Positions 14,703 to 22,243 are shown, numbered from the stretch's first letter. The stretch: DNA of 64,000 bases from Rhynchopus sp. YZ270_cl-10 (GCA_964035575.1 OZ037918.1:1177614-1241613), one strand, 5' to 3'. The notes: a model not told the origin generated them from the sequence alone. Program-made: numbers and translations.

Positions 14703-15045
14703 TTGTTGTTCGTGTGGTTAATAAGCTGGCTGGTGGGTGCGGGTGCACGGGACCCTGCTGGTTCTAGGTTGCGTTATCTGGCTGGTGGTTGTGCGGGTTT
14801 GCGGGTTGACGGGTGCGCGGGTTTGCGGTCCCTAGCTGGTTCGTGTGGTCGATAAGCTGGCTCTTGGGTGCGGGTGTGCGGGAACCTACTGGTTCTAGGT
14901 TGCGTTATCTGGCTGGTGGTTGTGCGGGTTTGCGGGTTGACGGGTGCGCGGGTTTGCGGTCACTAGCTGGTTCGTGTGGTTGTGCGGGTGCGCGGGGTTC
15001 GGGCAGCGTTATCTGGTTCTAGGTTGTGTTAACTGGCTGGTGTAG
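14703..15045. repeat. G-rich minisatellite with GCGGGTTT words
   Basis: Two and a half copies of a ~125-bp unit (CTAGCTGGTTCGTGTGGT... to ...GTGCGGGTTTGCGGGTTGAC). It contains GCGGGTTTGCGGGTT, the same 8-mer as the array at 60897-64000, on the plus strand. Duplicate at 46392-46734. Confidence 0.8.
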
Positions 15046-15251
15046 GTGAAACTTTTTGTCATTTTCAGGTGAGACAAAGTTTTGGCCTGAAAAATTTTCT
15101 CAAAAATCTTGCTCTGTGAAAAAAAAATTTTTTTGTGTAGAAAAATTTTTTTTGGCCTGTAAGTGGGTCAAGTCTGAGTCCGTCCATTCTGTGCTGGTTT
15201 TTGGGTCACCATTCTGTGCTGGATTCCACCATTCTGTACTGGTGAGTCGCC

Positions 15252-15278
15252 AGAATCATGCCACTAGACCACCGAGCC
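15252..15278 (-). pseudogene. tRNA-Pro-AGG: tRNA-Pro (AGG), 5' part, split by insertion
   Basis: On the minus strand: acceptor GGCTCGG, D-arm TGGTCTAGTGGCATG, ending in ATTCT. It continues, after removal of the insertion, into the 3' part at 13235-13288. The acceptor GGCTCGG pairs with CCGAGCC of that part. Confidence 0.88.
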
Positions 15279-15392
15279 ACGAATTCTCTCGCATTCTCTT
15301 CGTACCAAGGCCATAAGTTTCCATCATTCCTTGTGTGTGTTTTCGTTTTGAATAAGGTCCCCATGTAAATGCTGTCTTCGCTAACAATCAGA

Positions 15393-15465
15393 TCCTCCTT
15401 GGCGCAGTCGGTAGCGCGTCAGGCTGTTAACCTGCAGGTCGTTGGTTCGAACCCAACAGGAGGAG
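15393..15465 (+). tRNA. tRNA-Asn-GTT: tRNA-Asn (GTT), copy 2
   Basis: Identical over its 73 nt to the gene at 7665, with the short 5' GA flank also similar. Anticodon loop CTGTTAA (U33). Confidence 0.96.
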
Positions 15466-15718
15466 ATTTTTCATTTTTTTGAGTTTTTGACTCTATTTTT
15501 GATTTTGAGCTAAAAACCCAAGTTGTGTGTCATCTTGATGTTGAAACTATTGTTCAGGATTTCCAAGGTTGTCTCACCAAAAAAACCAAACATCTTGAAT
15601 GTTGTCCTAACTTGGAGATTCTTGACCTGAAGATAAAACAGATTTTTTCAGGTTTTTTTTTGAGTTTGAAAAAGTTCAGAAAAGAATGAAAAAAGGTATC
15701 AATGCAGTGTATAAAAAA

Positions 15719-15800
15719 CGCGAACGGCAAGGTTCGAACTTGCGCATGCAGAGCACACTCGCTTAGCAGGCGAGCCCCGTAACCACTTGGGTACGTCCGC
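15719..15800 (-). tRNA. tRNA-Ser-GCT: tRNA-Ser (GCT)
   Basis: 82-nt class II tRNA. Acceptor GCGGACG/CGTTCGC, anticodon loop CTGCTAA (U33), variable arm TGTGCTCTGCATGC, discriminator G. Confidence 0.95.
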
Positions 15801-16026
15801 TTAATTACCTGTCAGTACTTAGGACGAAGCTTGTACTTTGCTTAACAACTTAGTTAGTGCGATTTGGTCTGGGTGGGATCACCAAAAATCATCGCAATTG
15901 TGACCACCAAAAATTTTTTTTGGGCACGATTTCGCACGATGGCGGGCTCATTGCACAACGACCAACACACCATGTTTTCCAACAAATAAAAAAAATTCAG
16001 AAAAATTCAGGTATCAATACAAAAAG

Positions 16027-16099
16027 CACCTCCCGCGGGGCTCGAACCCGCGACCACAAGGTTAAGGGCCTTGCGCTCTACCGACTGAGCTAGGGAGGC
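16027..16099 (-). tRNA. tRNA-Lys-CTT: tRNA-Lys (CTT), copy 2, C33
   Basis: Identical to the gene at 8739, including loop CCCTTAA with C at 33. The 3' flank (tRNA sense upstream, TCATATTAACTTAAATCAAAG) also resembles that of copy 1, so the duplication included some flank. Confidence 0.95.
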
Positions 16100-16201
16100 T
16101 CATATTAACTTAAATCAAAGAATCATTGTGGGGTACTTGTGTGTACCTGCAACCACCAAATTTTCCATCGTTGTTGTGTGAACAAAAGGATCCGGATTAT
16201 C

Positions 16202-16273
16202 TCTCCTATGGTGTAGTGGTTAGCACCCTGGACTTTGAATCCAGTAGCCGCGGTTCAAACCCGCGTGGGAGAA
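16202..16273 (+). tRNA. tRNA-Gln-TTG: tRNA-Gln (TTG)
   Basis: Acceptor TCTCCTA/TGGGAGA, anticodon loop CTTTGAA (U33), T-arm GCGGTTCAAACCCGC. Close relative of Gln-CTG at 7329. Confidence 0.96.
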
Positions 16274-16387
16274 CTTTTCTTTTTCCAAGTGTTTTCAATA
16301 TTTTTTGGAGCTTTGTCACACACATCTTCAATCTCTGCATTTGATGACAAAACATAGATCACAGAAATCAAACGAAAAGGTAAAGAA

Positions 16388-16469
16388 CGCTGACGGCAGG
16401 GTTCGAACCTGCGCGGGCAGAGCCCAGTGGATTTCAAGTCCACCTCCGTAACCACTTGGATACGTCAGC
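16388..16469 (-). tRNA. tRNA-Ser-TGA: tRNA-Ser (TGA)
   Basis: Class II. Acceptor GCTGACG/CGTCAGC, anticodon loop CTTGAAA (U33), variable arm GGGCTCTGCCC, discriminator G. Confidence 0.97.
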
Positions 16470-16546
16470 ATAGTTGAGGAAGCACAACGCCCCAGATCCT
16501 GAAAATGAGCACAAAAAAGAGAATCCAATTGATCCAAAAAAGTAGG

Positions 16547-16618
16547 CACCCGCCGTGGGGATCGAACCCACGACCATTGGATTAAAAGTCCAACGCTCTA
16601 CCGCTGAGCTAGGCGGGC
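16547..16618 (-). tRNA. tRNA-Lys-TTT: tRNA-Lys (TTT)
   Basis: Acceptor GCCCGCC/GGCGGGT, anticodon loop CTTTTAA. U33 is kept, unlike Lys-CTT. T-arm GTGGGTTCGATCCCCAC. Confidence 0.96.
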
Positions 16619-16731
16619 ATTCGTTTTAAAGGAAAGAGTCAATTTCAAGGCTTGTTGCGTTCTTGAAAAAAATTGACAAAAAGACGAACAGAAAGTGCCC
16701 CAAGTACCTCTCCTTGAGGGACATTTATCAG

Positions 16732-16803
16732 GGGCGTTTAGCTCAGTGGTAGAGCGCCCGTTCTGCATACGGGAGGCCGAGGGTTCGAACCCCTCAATGT
16801 CCA
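16732..16803 (+). tRNA. tRNA-Ala-TGC: tRNA-Ala (TGC), C33
   Basis: Acceptor GGGCGTT/AATGTCC with the alanine G3-U70 pair. Anticodon stem CCCGT/ACGGG closes loop TCTGCAT, so position 33 is C. T-arm GAGGGTTCGAACCCCTC. Confidence 0.95.
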
Positions 16804-17611
16804 TTTTTTTGCCATATTTTGTTGATTATTTTTTGGTTGGGACAGTCAACACACAAAAATATGAACTGACACCATTGCGTCGTACCTGTGATTTTGAGGG
16901 TCTTTTAGCGATGAGGATGTGTGTGATGGTCCGATTGGCGAGTCTGACCTCATAATGCGTTCAGGAACATCCGAATAACCCATTTTCCCAACGTTTTCAC
17001 ATTTTTGAGCATTTTGCTCTTGCGCAATAGTGGTACAATGGGCATTTTAGTGGGTCATTTTAACCAACTCTATCAGGACACTTCTGATGCTCCAATTGGC
17101 GATTCTGACCTCATAATGGCTTCATGAGCAGCCGAATAACCCGTTTTCCCAATATTTTCACATTTTTGAACATTTTGCCATTCGTGGAATGGTGGCACAA
17201 AAGTCATTTTACTGGGTCATTTTCGCCAACTCGATCAGGGCACTTCTGGTGCTCCAATTTGCGATTCTGACCTCATAATGCATTCAGGAGAGCTCAAAAA
17301 ACCCATTTTCCCAACGTTTTCGCCTTTTTGACCATTTTTGCCATTGTGGAATGGCAGTACAATAGGCAGTTTACTGGGTCATTTTCATCAACTCGATCAG
17401 GGTACTTCTGATGCTCTAATCACATCGTTCAACCTCATAATGGATTCAAGAGCACCCAAATAACCCATTTTCGCAAGGTTTTCGCATTTTTGACCATTTT
17501 GCTATTGTGGAACATCGGTAAGATGATGTCATGCAAAAATGTACAGTTTTGTGCACAATAGAAAAAAATAGTGCGTACCCCAGGTTGGCGATTCCTTTCG
17601 TCATTATTGTC
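16804..17611. repeat. Diverged ~162-bp satellite monomers
   Basis: The word GATGCTCCAATT (or close variants) recurs at 16923, 17086, 17247 and 17410, a period of 161-163 bp. Each monomer also contains CTCATAATG.ATTCA.GAGCA, AACCCATTTTCCCAA and TGGGTCATTTT. No gene seen. Duplicate at 48493-49300. Confidence 0.8.
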
Positions 17612-17684
17612 GGTCGTGTAGCTCAGTCGGTAGAGCATTGGTCTAATAAGCCAACGGTCCCAGGTTCGAGCCCTGTCACGACCA
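17612..17684 (+). tRNA. tRNA-Ile-AAT: tRNA-Ile (AAT)
   Basis: Acceptor GGTCGTG/CACGACC, anticodon loop CTAATAA (U33), T-arm CCAGGTTCGAGCCCTGT. Confidence 0.96.
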
Positions 17685-17762
17685 ATACTTTTTCTACTAC
17701 TTTGGCTTTGGCCTGTTCAAAAAATGTTGGCCGTGTAAAAAATATACATACCCTAAAACAAG

Positions 17763-17769
17763 GCCTCTT

Positions 17770-17818
<49 letters not shown>

Positions 17819-17835
17819 AATCCCAGGTGGAGGCA
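17763..17835 (+). tRNA. tRNA-Phe-GAA: tRNA-Phe (GAA)
   Basis: Acceptor GCCTCTT/TGGAGGC, anticodon loop CTGAAGA (U33), T-arm CCTGGTTCAATCCCAGG. Confidence 0.96.
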
Positions 17836-18464
17836 CTTCTCTTTTTTCCCCTCAACTCTAATAACAATTTTCAATGTGCGCTGTGCTACTACATCGAAAA
17901 AGTGCGCTGTGCTACTACATCCCAATTTTTTGGACGAAAATTTTTTGGTACGTCGGGCGCACAGCGCAGACCCCGATATGGGCGCACAGAACACCCCCCC
18001 ATTGTGGGCGCACAGAACAGGCCCTCCGTTGTGGGCGCACAGCTCACTGTGTGTTGTGCAAGTTTCAGCATATGGCTTCTGGCAACAAAAACTTAAAAAA
18101 AATTTTGGCCGAAAATTATTTTTTGGCCTGCAATCAGGTTGAGCTGAGATGCTATGTCATAACACATAAGTCAGTCTGTTTCATGTTCCCACTGATCAAA
18201 GTTCGTTCGAGATGGAAAGGACTGAAAAGGAAGCACATGTGGAAATGTTAAGGAATTCCCACCCATTTCCGCATGTGCTTCCGGCAACAAAAAACTGATC
18301 GCTCCAGGATTTGATTTTGGTACCATTTTTCACCAAATCCAAAAAAATTGGCAGAGTAGCACAGCCGCAAACGTTAGCATTATGACACGTGTTTGCGGAT
18401 GTGCTCTCACCCCCAAAAAAAATGGGCAATACAAGGCCAAAAAACAAACACACAAAAAGAAGTG
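17836..18464. repeat. Spacer with GGGCGCACAG minisatellite and hairpins
   Basis: Two copies of GTGCGCTGTGCTACTACATC (17876-17922) are followed by four GGGCGCACAG words (17955-18041), the reverse complement of the minisatellite at 12112. Further on are inverted repeats AAGCACATGTGGAAATG/CATTTCCGCATGTGCTT (about 18232-18281) and GCACAGCCGCAAACG/CGTGTTTGCGGATGTGC (about 18359-18404). No gene. Duplicate at 49525-50153. Confidence 0.7.
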
Positions 18465-18538
18465 TACACCTATCCGGGTTTGAACCGGAGACCTCCTCGG
18501 TGTTAACGAGGCGTCATAACCAACTAGACCATAGGTGC
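18465..18538 (-). tRNA. tRNA-Val-AAC: tRNA-Val (AAC)
   Basis: Acceptor GCACCTA/TAGGTGT, anticodon loop TTAACAC (U33), T-arm TCCGGTTCAAACCCGGA. 74 nt. Confidence 0.95.
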
Positions 18539-18659
18539 TGACATTTATATGGTTCATAGAAACGAGATGGTGTGTGCATTCACCGCCCAAAATCCAAAAC
18601 TGTGTCAAAATAAAAAAAATTTTGGACAGAAGAAAATGGGAATATGGGTACAAAACGAA

Positions 18660-18731
18660 GGCTTAGTGGTCTAGTGGCATGATTCTCGCTTTGGGTGCGA
18701 GAGGTCCAGGGTTCGATTCCCTGCTGAGCCC
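18660..18731 (+). tRNA. tRNA-Pro-TGG: tRNA-Pro (TGG)
   Basis: Acceptor GGCTTAG/CTGAGCC, anticodon loop TTTGGGT (U33), discriminator C. Nearly identical to Pro-CGG at 8272. With Pro-AGG split, this and Pro-CGG are the only intact proline tRNAs here. Confidence 0.97.
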
Positions 18732-18840
18732 CTCTTTTTTTCGAGATTTTGTGTCACAAAAAAATGTGGACAGAAAAAACAAATTGTGAAAAAACTGATT
18801 CCTTGAAAAATTGATTCTGGACAACAGAAGGAAAAAAGTG

Positions 18841-18922
18841 TGACAGGAGTGGGGTTTGAACCCACGCCTCCGAAGAGAAAGGAACTTGAGTCCTCCGCCT
18901 TAGACCTCTCGGCCATCCTGCC
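18841..18922 (-). tRNA. tRNA-Leu-CAA: tRNA-Leu (CAA)
   Basis: Class II. Acceptor GGCAGGA/TCCTGTC, anticodon stem GAGGA/TCCTT, loop CTCAAGT (U33), variable arm TCTCTTCGGAGGC. Confidence 0.95.
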
Positions 18923-19025
18923 TTGCCAACAGATTTATATTAGAAATGAAATGAGAACGATGAGAAAGGACAACCAAAACGGAGAAAAAGAGAGAAACAG
19001 AAGAAAACACAACACATAAAAAGAG

Positions 19026-19097
19026 TTCCCCGGCCGGGAATTGAACCCGGGTCTTCCGCGTGACAGGCGGAAATACTGACCTCTATACTACCGAGGA
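19026..19097 (-). tRNA. tRNA-Asp-GTC: tRNA-Asp (GTC), copy 2
   Basis: Same sequence as the gene at 10477 on the opposite strand. Loop CTGTCAC (U33). Confidence 0.97.
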
Positions 19098-19185
19098 TAC
19101 AATGAAGCCTGTTTTTAAAAAGAATGCGTCCAGAGAAAGTCTTCAATCACACCGAATCTGAAAAATAAAAAACAAAGAAAAGGAT

Positions 19186-19258
19186 TACCCCATGTGGGAC
19201 TCGAACCCACAACCTTTGGATTAGAAGTCCAACGCGCTATCCATTGCGCCAATGGGGC
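19186..19258 (-). tRNA. tRNA-Arg-TCT: tRNA-Arg (TCT)
   Basis: Acceptor GCCCCAT/ATGGGGT, anticodon loop CTTCTAA (U33), T-arm GTGGGTTCGAGTCCCAC. Confidence 0.96.
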
Positions 19259-19350
19259 TTGTTTCATATTCTTTTCTCGCTTTAAGGAAGTGTCCCATCA
19301 CAGTCAACACCACCTGTAAAAAATTGTGAAGGAAATTCAAAAATGAAAAG

Positions 19351-19423
19351 TACAACTAGCTGGGATTGAACCAGCGATCTTCCGCGTGTAAGGCGGACGT
19401 CCTAACCACTAGACGATAGCTGC
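19351..19423 (-). tRNA. tRNA-Val-TAC: tRNA-Val (TAC)
   Basis: Acceptor GCAGCTA/TAGTTGT with two G-U pairs, anticodon loop CTTACAC (U33), T-arm GCTGGTTCAATCCCAGC. Confidence 0.95.
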
Positions 19424-19524
19424 CCAAACTTAGTGAGATGTTGGCAAGGGTCTGACCAACTTTTTTTTGGTGTGCAAAAAATTTTTTTCAGGTCAAAAAA
19501 ATGGGTTCATCGAAAAAGGTTATC

Positions 19525-19597
19525 TAGCAGAGATAGGTTTCGATCCTATGACCTGTGGGTTATGAGCCCACCGCGCTGACCACTGCGCCACTCTGCT
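19525..19597 (-). tRNA. tRNA-iMet-CAT: Initiator tRNA-Met (CAT)
   Basis: Initiator hallmarks are present: acceptor AGCAGAG/CTCTGCT with A1-U72, three G-C pairs in the anticodon stem (GTGGG/CCCAC), and T-loop ATCGAAA with A54. Anticodon loop CTCATAA keeps U33, in contrast to the elongator gene at 9937. Confidence 0.96.
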
Positions 19598-19647
19598 TCT
19601 AATTACTTCCAACAATGTTTTCTACATGCCCGGCTTAAAAAAGGCTA

Positions 19648-19718
19648 TGCGACCGCCGGGAATCGAACCCGGGTCGAACCCTTGGGAGGGGTCCATCATG
19701 CCACTAGACCACGGTCGC
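19648..19718 (-). tRNA. tRNA-Gly-CCC: tRNA-Gly (CCC)
   Basis: Acceptor GCGACCG/CGGTCGC, anticodon stem GACCC/GGGTT, loop CTCCCAA (U33), T-arm CCGGGTTCGATTCCCGG. Confidence 0.95.
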
Positions 19719-19744
19719 CTTATCAAGGGATAAAAGGGCTCGAC

Positions 19745-19817
19745 GCTCTCGTGGCCTAGTGGTTAAGGCACAGGTCTTATGAGCCTGGGATCGCGGGTTC
19801 AAACCCCGCCGGGAGCA
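19745..19817 (+). tRNA. tRNA-Ile-TAT: tRNA-Ile (TAT)
   Basis: Acceptor GCTCTCG/CGGGAGC, anticodon loop CTTATGA (U33), T-arm GCGGGTTCAAACCCCGC. No intron. Confidence 0.95.
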
Positions 19818-19896
19818 AAGCCTTTTTTTGTTCGATGAATCATGTTCAGTTCTCCTCGTCTTTCGTGACTCCTCCAGAAGTTGCAAAGGAACAGTA

Positions 19897-19978
19897 GCGG
19901 ACGTATCCAAGTGGTTACGGAGGTGCACTCGAAATGCATTGGGCTCTGCCCGCGCAGGTTCAAATCCTGCCGTCCGCG
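19897..19978 (+). tRNA. tRNA-Ser-CGA: tRNA-Ser (CGA)
   Basis: Class II. Acceptor GCGGACG/CGTCCGC, anticodon loop CTCGAAA (U33), variable arm GGGCTCTGCCC, discriminator G. Confidence 0.97.
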
Positions 19979-20684
19979 TTATTGCCTTTTTGCTGTGCAG
20001 GGGGAAGTCCTGTACATTCCACACATCCCAAATAAATTTTCACTGGGAGTAAGTGATTAGGGCATGATGTGTGATGCTCCAATTTGCGGTTACGACTTCA
20101 TAATGGATTCAGGAGCATCCAAACATCCCATTTTCCCGTTAGTTTCCCATTTTTGACGATCTGGCTATTGCAGAATAGCGGTGAATATGACATTTTGCTG
20201 GGTCATTTTAGCCACCTCGATTAGGACACTTCTGATGCTCTAATTTGCGTTTACAACATCATAATGCATTCAGGAGCAGCCGAATAACCCATTATCCCAA
20301 CGTTTTCGCGTTTTTGACCATTTTTGCTGTTACGAAATATCCGGTGAAAAATGGGAAAATTCCATGTTTCACTGAGGATATGTGTGATACTCCAATTTGT
20401 GGTTACAACATCACAATGCATTCAGGAGCGCCCAAATAACCCATTTTCCCAACGTTTTTGCGTTTTTGGCCATTTTTGCTATTGCAGAATAGAGGCAAAA
20501 AAGACAGTTTACTGGGTCATTTTCGCCAAATCGATCAGGGCACTTCTGATGCTCCAATCAAATCGTCCAACCTCATAATGCATTCAGGAGCACCCAAATA
20601 ACACATATTCCCAACGTTTTCGCGTTTTTGATCCTGTGTGAGCAATCCAGAACAACTTTGTGCTTCAGTAAAAAATAGTAAAAA
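19979..20684. repeat. Diverged ~155-bp satellite monomers
   Basis: Same family as 16804-17611. GATGCTCCAATT-like words fall at about 20080, 20235, 20386 and 20549 (151-163 bp apart), with CATTCAGGAGCA and AACCCATTTTCCCAACG in each. No gene. Duplicate at 51668-52373. Confidence 0.8.
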
Positions 20685-20803
20685 GGATTCAAGCACCCGG
20701 ACTTCCCAGCTGGTCACCCACGCCAGTACTATCCAGGCCTGCTGGTGCTTAACTTCTCAAATCAGGCGGGATGAGGTGTATTCACCAGAGTATGGCCGAA
20801 TCC
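20685..20803 (-). rRNA. 5S rRNA: 5S rRNA, copy 3
   Basis: Same 119-nt sequence as copies 1 and 2 but inverted, on the right side of the tRNA cluster. T run after the 3' end. Confidence 0.97.
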
Positions 20804-20887
20804 AATACTGAGTCATGGTGGACAACATGTGAACAGGTTGTTTGTGACCTAACAACGGACTAGAAATAGAACAGTGAACAAAAAACA

Positions 20888-20960
20888 AGGCACTAGAGGG
20901 GATCGAACCCTCGACCTCTCGCTTACTGGGCGAGCGCTCTAACCACTGAGCTATAGCGCC
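20888..20960 (-). tRNA. tRNA-Thr-AGT: tRNA-Thr (AGT), C33
   Basis: Acceptor GGCGCTA/TAGTGCC. Anticodon stem CTCGC/GCGAG closes loop CCAGTAA, so position 33 is C. T-arm GAGGGTTCGATCCCCTC. Confidence 0.94.
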
Positions 20961-21081
20961 ATGCTTTCTCTCCATCTTCTTTTCTTTGAAGGGGGTCTTT
21001 TGAAATGTACAGAGCACACATCAAAAATTTCCTTCATACCTCCGCAATGGTGAAAAAATTTTTAACGAAGGAGCCTAGTAA

Positions 21082-21163
21082 GGCGAGGTGGCCGAGTGGT
21101 CTAAGGCGCTACGTTCAGGTCGTAGTCTCTTCGGGGGCGTGAGTTCAAACCTCACCCTCGTCA
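21082..21163 (+). tRNA. tRNA-Leu-CAG: tRNA-Leu (CAG)
   Basis: Class II. Acceptor GGCGAGG/CCTCGTC, anticodon loop TTCAGGT (U33), variable arm TCTCTTCGGGGGC. Confidence 0.96.
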
Positions 21164-21239
21164 CTTTTTCTTCGTTGTGTGATCATCTAAAACTATTTTC
21201 GCCCAAAGCTTGTTGTTTTAAAGAATCATCATAATTGTG

Positions 21240-21311
21240 GGGCTCTTAGCTCAGTGGAAGAGCGCCCGTTCCGCATACGGGAGGCCGAGAGTTCGAACCT
21301 CTCAGGGTCCA
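21240..21311 (+). tRNA. tRNA-Ala-CGC: tRNA-Ala (CGC), C33
   Basis: Acceptor GGGCTCT/AGGGTCC with G3-U70. Anticodon stem CCCGT/ACGGG closes loop TCCGCAT, so position 33 is C. Close relative of Ala-TGC at 16732. Confidence 0.95.
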
Positions 21312-21387
21312 CAGTTTTTTTTCTTCTGATTTGTTTCTCCTGTGTAAATTGGTTCTCAGAGCTTTCACACCTTGCTCCCTAAAATGT

Positions 21388-21459
21388 GGCTGTTTAGCTC
21401 AGTGGTAGAGCACATCATCCGTAATGATGGGGTCGTGGGTTCAATCCCCACAGCGGCCT
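21388..21459 (+). tRNA. tRNA-Thr-CGT: tRNA-Thr (CGT), C33
   Basis: Acceptor GGCTGTT/AGCGGCC. Anticodon stem CATCA/TGATG closes loop TCCGTAA, so position 33 is C. T-arm GTGGGTTCAATCCCCAC. Last tRNA of the cluster. Confidence 0.94.
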
Positions 21460-21575
21460 AGGTTTTTTTCAGAGCTTTCCTTTCAGACCTTTACAACCTA
21501 ACTTGGGGTTTGTGGGTTTGCAGTCACTGGTGCACACATGGCCTGTGGACGGGTGCTGGGTGGGCAAAAAAAATT

Positions 21576-21904
21576 GGGTGCTTGCGTTGTGTGCTGGATC
21601 GGGACCACCAGTAAACTGGCAATCCCACATCCAGTTCTAATTTTTGAAGTGTGAAATAGAACGCAATCGGAAGATTAGTTTACACGAATGTAAGAATAAT
21701 ATCGTCATGGTAATATTCTGTACAGATTGTACGGGATTTACTATCATATGAGAGTAGTCCGTCGCAGGCCACATCGGGCCCGCAACATGACCGGTCTTCA
21801 CACAAAATTGTAAAAGAATTTTCTCAGAAGAAATGTCTTTTTCAAGTTTTTGTTGTTGCTGAACGAGTTGTTTGGTTTCGAAGTAGCACACTAACTTAGC
21901 ACCC
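21576..21904 (-). ncRNA. Unknown structured ~329-nt RNA, paralogue B
   Basis: Minus-strand paralogue of the RNA at 3796-4117. It starts GGGTGCTAAGTTAGTGTGCT and ends AGCACACAACGCAAGCACCC before a T run (21567-21573 in plus coordinates). The ~65 5' and ~80 3' nucleotides are nearly identical to A; the middle is diverged. The stem GTTGCGGGCC/GGCCTGCGAC (21777-21786 and 21761-21770) corresponds to GCTGTGGGCC/GGCCCAAGGC of A, with two compensated pairs. Function unknown. Confidence 0.75.
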
Positions 21905-21927
21905 AAACATACAGCAAACATCGGAAT

Positions 21928-21964
21928 ACAAGACAGGGTCGTCTTGTTGGAGATGGGTCAGGGT
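21928..21964 (-). promoter_or_regulatory. -24 palindromic element of unknown RNA B
   Basis: On the minus strand the 37-nt element ends with CTTGT 24 nt before the RNA start, the same spacing as in U6, 7SL and RNA A. Duplicate at 53617-53653. Confidence 0.7.
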
Positions 21965-22014
21965 CTGGACATCCTCAAAACCACACACCTAACACAACAG
22001 AAGAAAAGTAAAAA

Positions 22015-22133
22015 GGATTCAAGCACCCGGACTTCCCAGCTGGTCACCCACGCCAGTACTATCCAGGCCTGCTGGTGCTTAACTTCTCAAATCAGGCGGG
22101 ATGAGGTGTATTCACCAGAGTATGGCCGAATCC
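22015..22133 (-). rRNA. 5S rRNA: 5S rRNA, copy 4
   Basis: Same 119-nt sequence as the other copies, minus strand. It starts about 50 bp beyond the -24 element of unknown RNA B and shares AAAAAGGATTC at its 3' side with copy 3. Confidence 0.97.
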
Positions 22134-22185
22134 AATAATAGGTCTGGATAGAAAAGCTGGGAAGACTTATTACCAGTCCGTTTTT

Positions 22186-22243
22186 ACCTGAGAAGTTAGA
22201 CACCTCTAAGCCTGGATAGTACTGGCGTGGGTGACCAACTGGA
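22186..22243 (+). pseudogene. 5S rRNA fragment
   Basis: The middle of a 5S gene (ACCTGAGAAGTTAGACACCT ... GGATAGTACTGGCGTGGGTG ACCAACTGGA) without its ends and with several substitutions. It lies in opposite orientation to the adjacent copy 4. Confidence 0.85.

Larger units (their letters stand above)
13289..15251. mobile_element. CCAGTACAG-family element inserted in tRNA-Pro
   Basis: A 1963-bp insertion flanked by the direct repeat AGAATCATG (13280-13288 and 15252-15260), which is tRNA sequence duplicated on insertion. The ends are imperfect inverted repeats: GCCATCCTCCAGTACAG at left, and GGCGACTCACCAGTACAG as the reverse complement of the right end. Inside are CCATTCTGTGCTGG words in both orientations, a 183-bp palindromic tandem array, tRNA-like fragments and a G-rich minisatellite. 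No transposase seen. A 9-bp duplication fits Mutator-like or Merlin-type DNA transposons. In unit 2 it spans 44612-46940 (2329 bp). Confidence 0.85.

Noticed and set aside
7062-21017. Many 60-130-codon frames containing peptides such as VGFEPT or GSNPTLVT
   Set aside because: These are translations across tRNA T-arms on either strand; the shared peptides come from the conserved tRNA T-arm sequence.
21081-21600. Conventional right-hand telomere explanation for the 8-mer found in this unit's G-rich words
   Set aside because: The words in this neighbourhood (GTGGGTTTGCAG) are not GCGGGTTT repeats; only the minisatellite at 14703-15045 shares the 8-mer.
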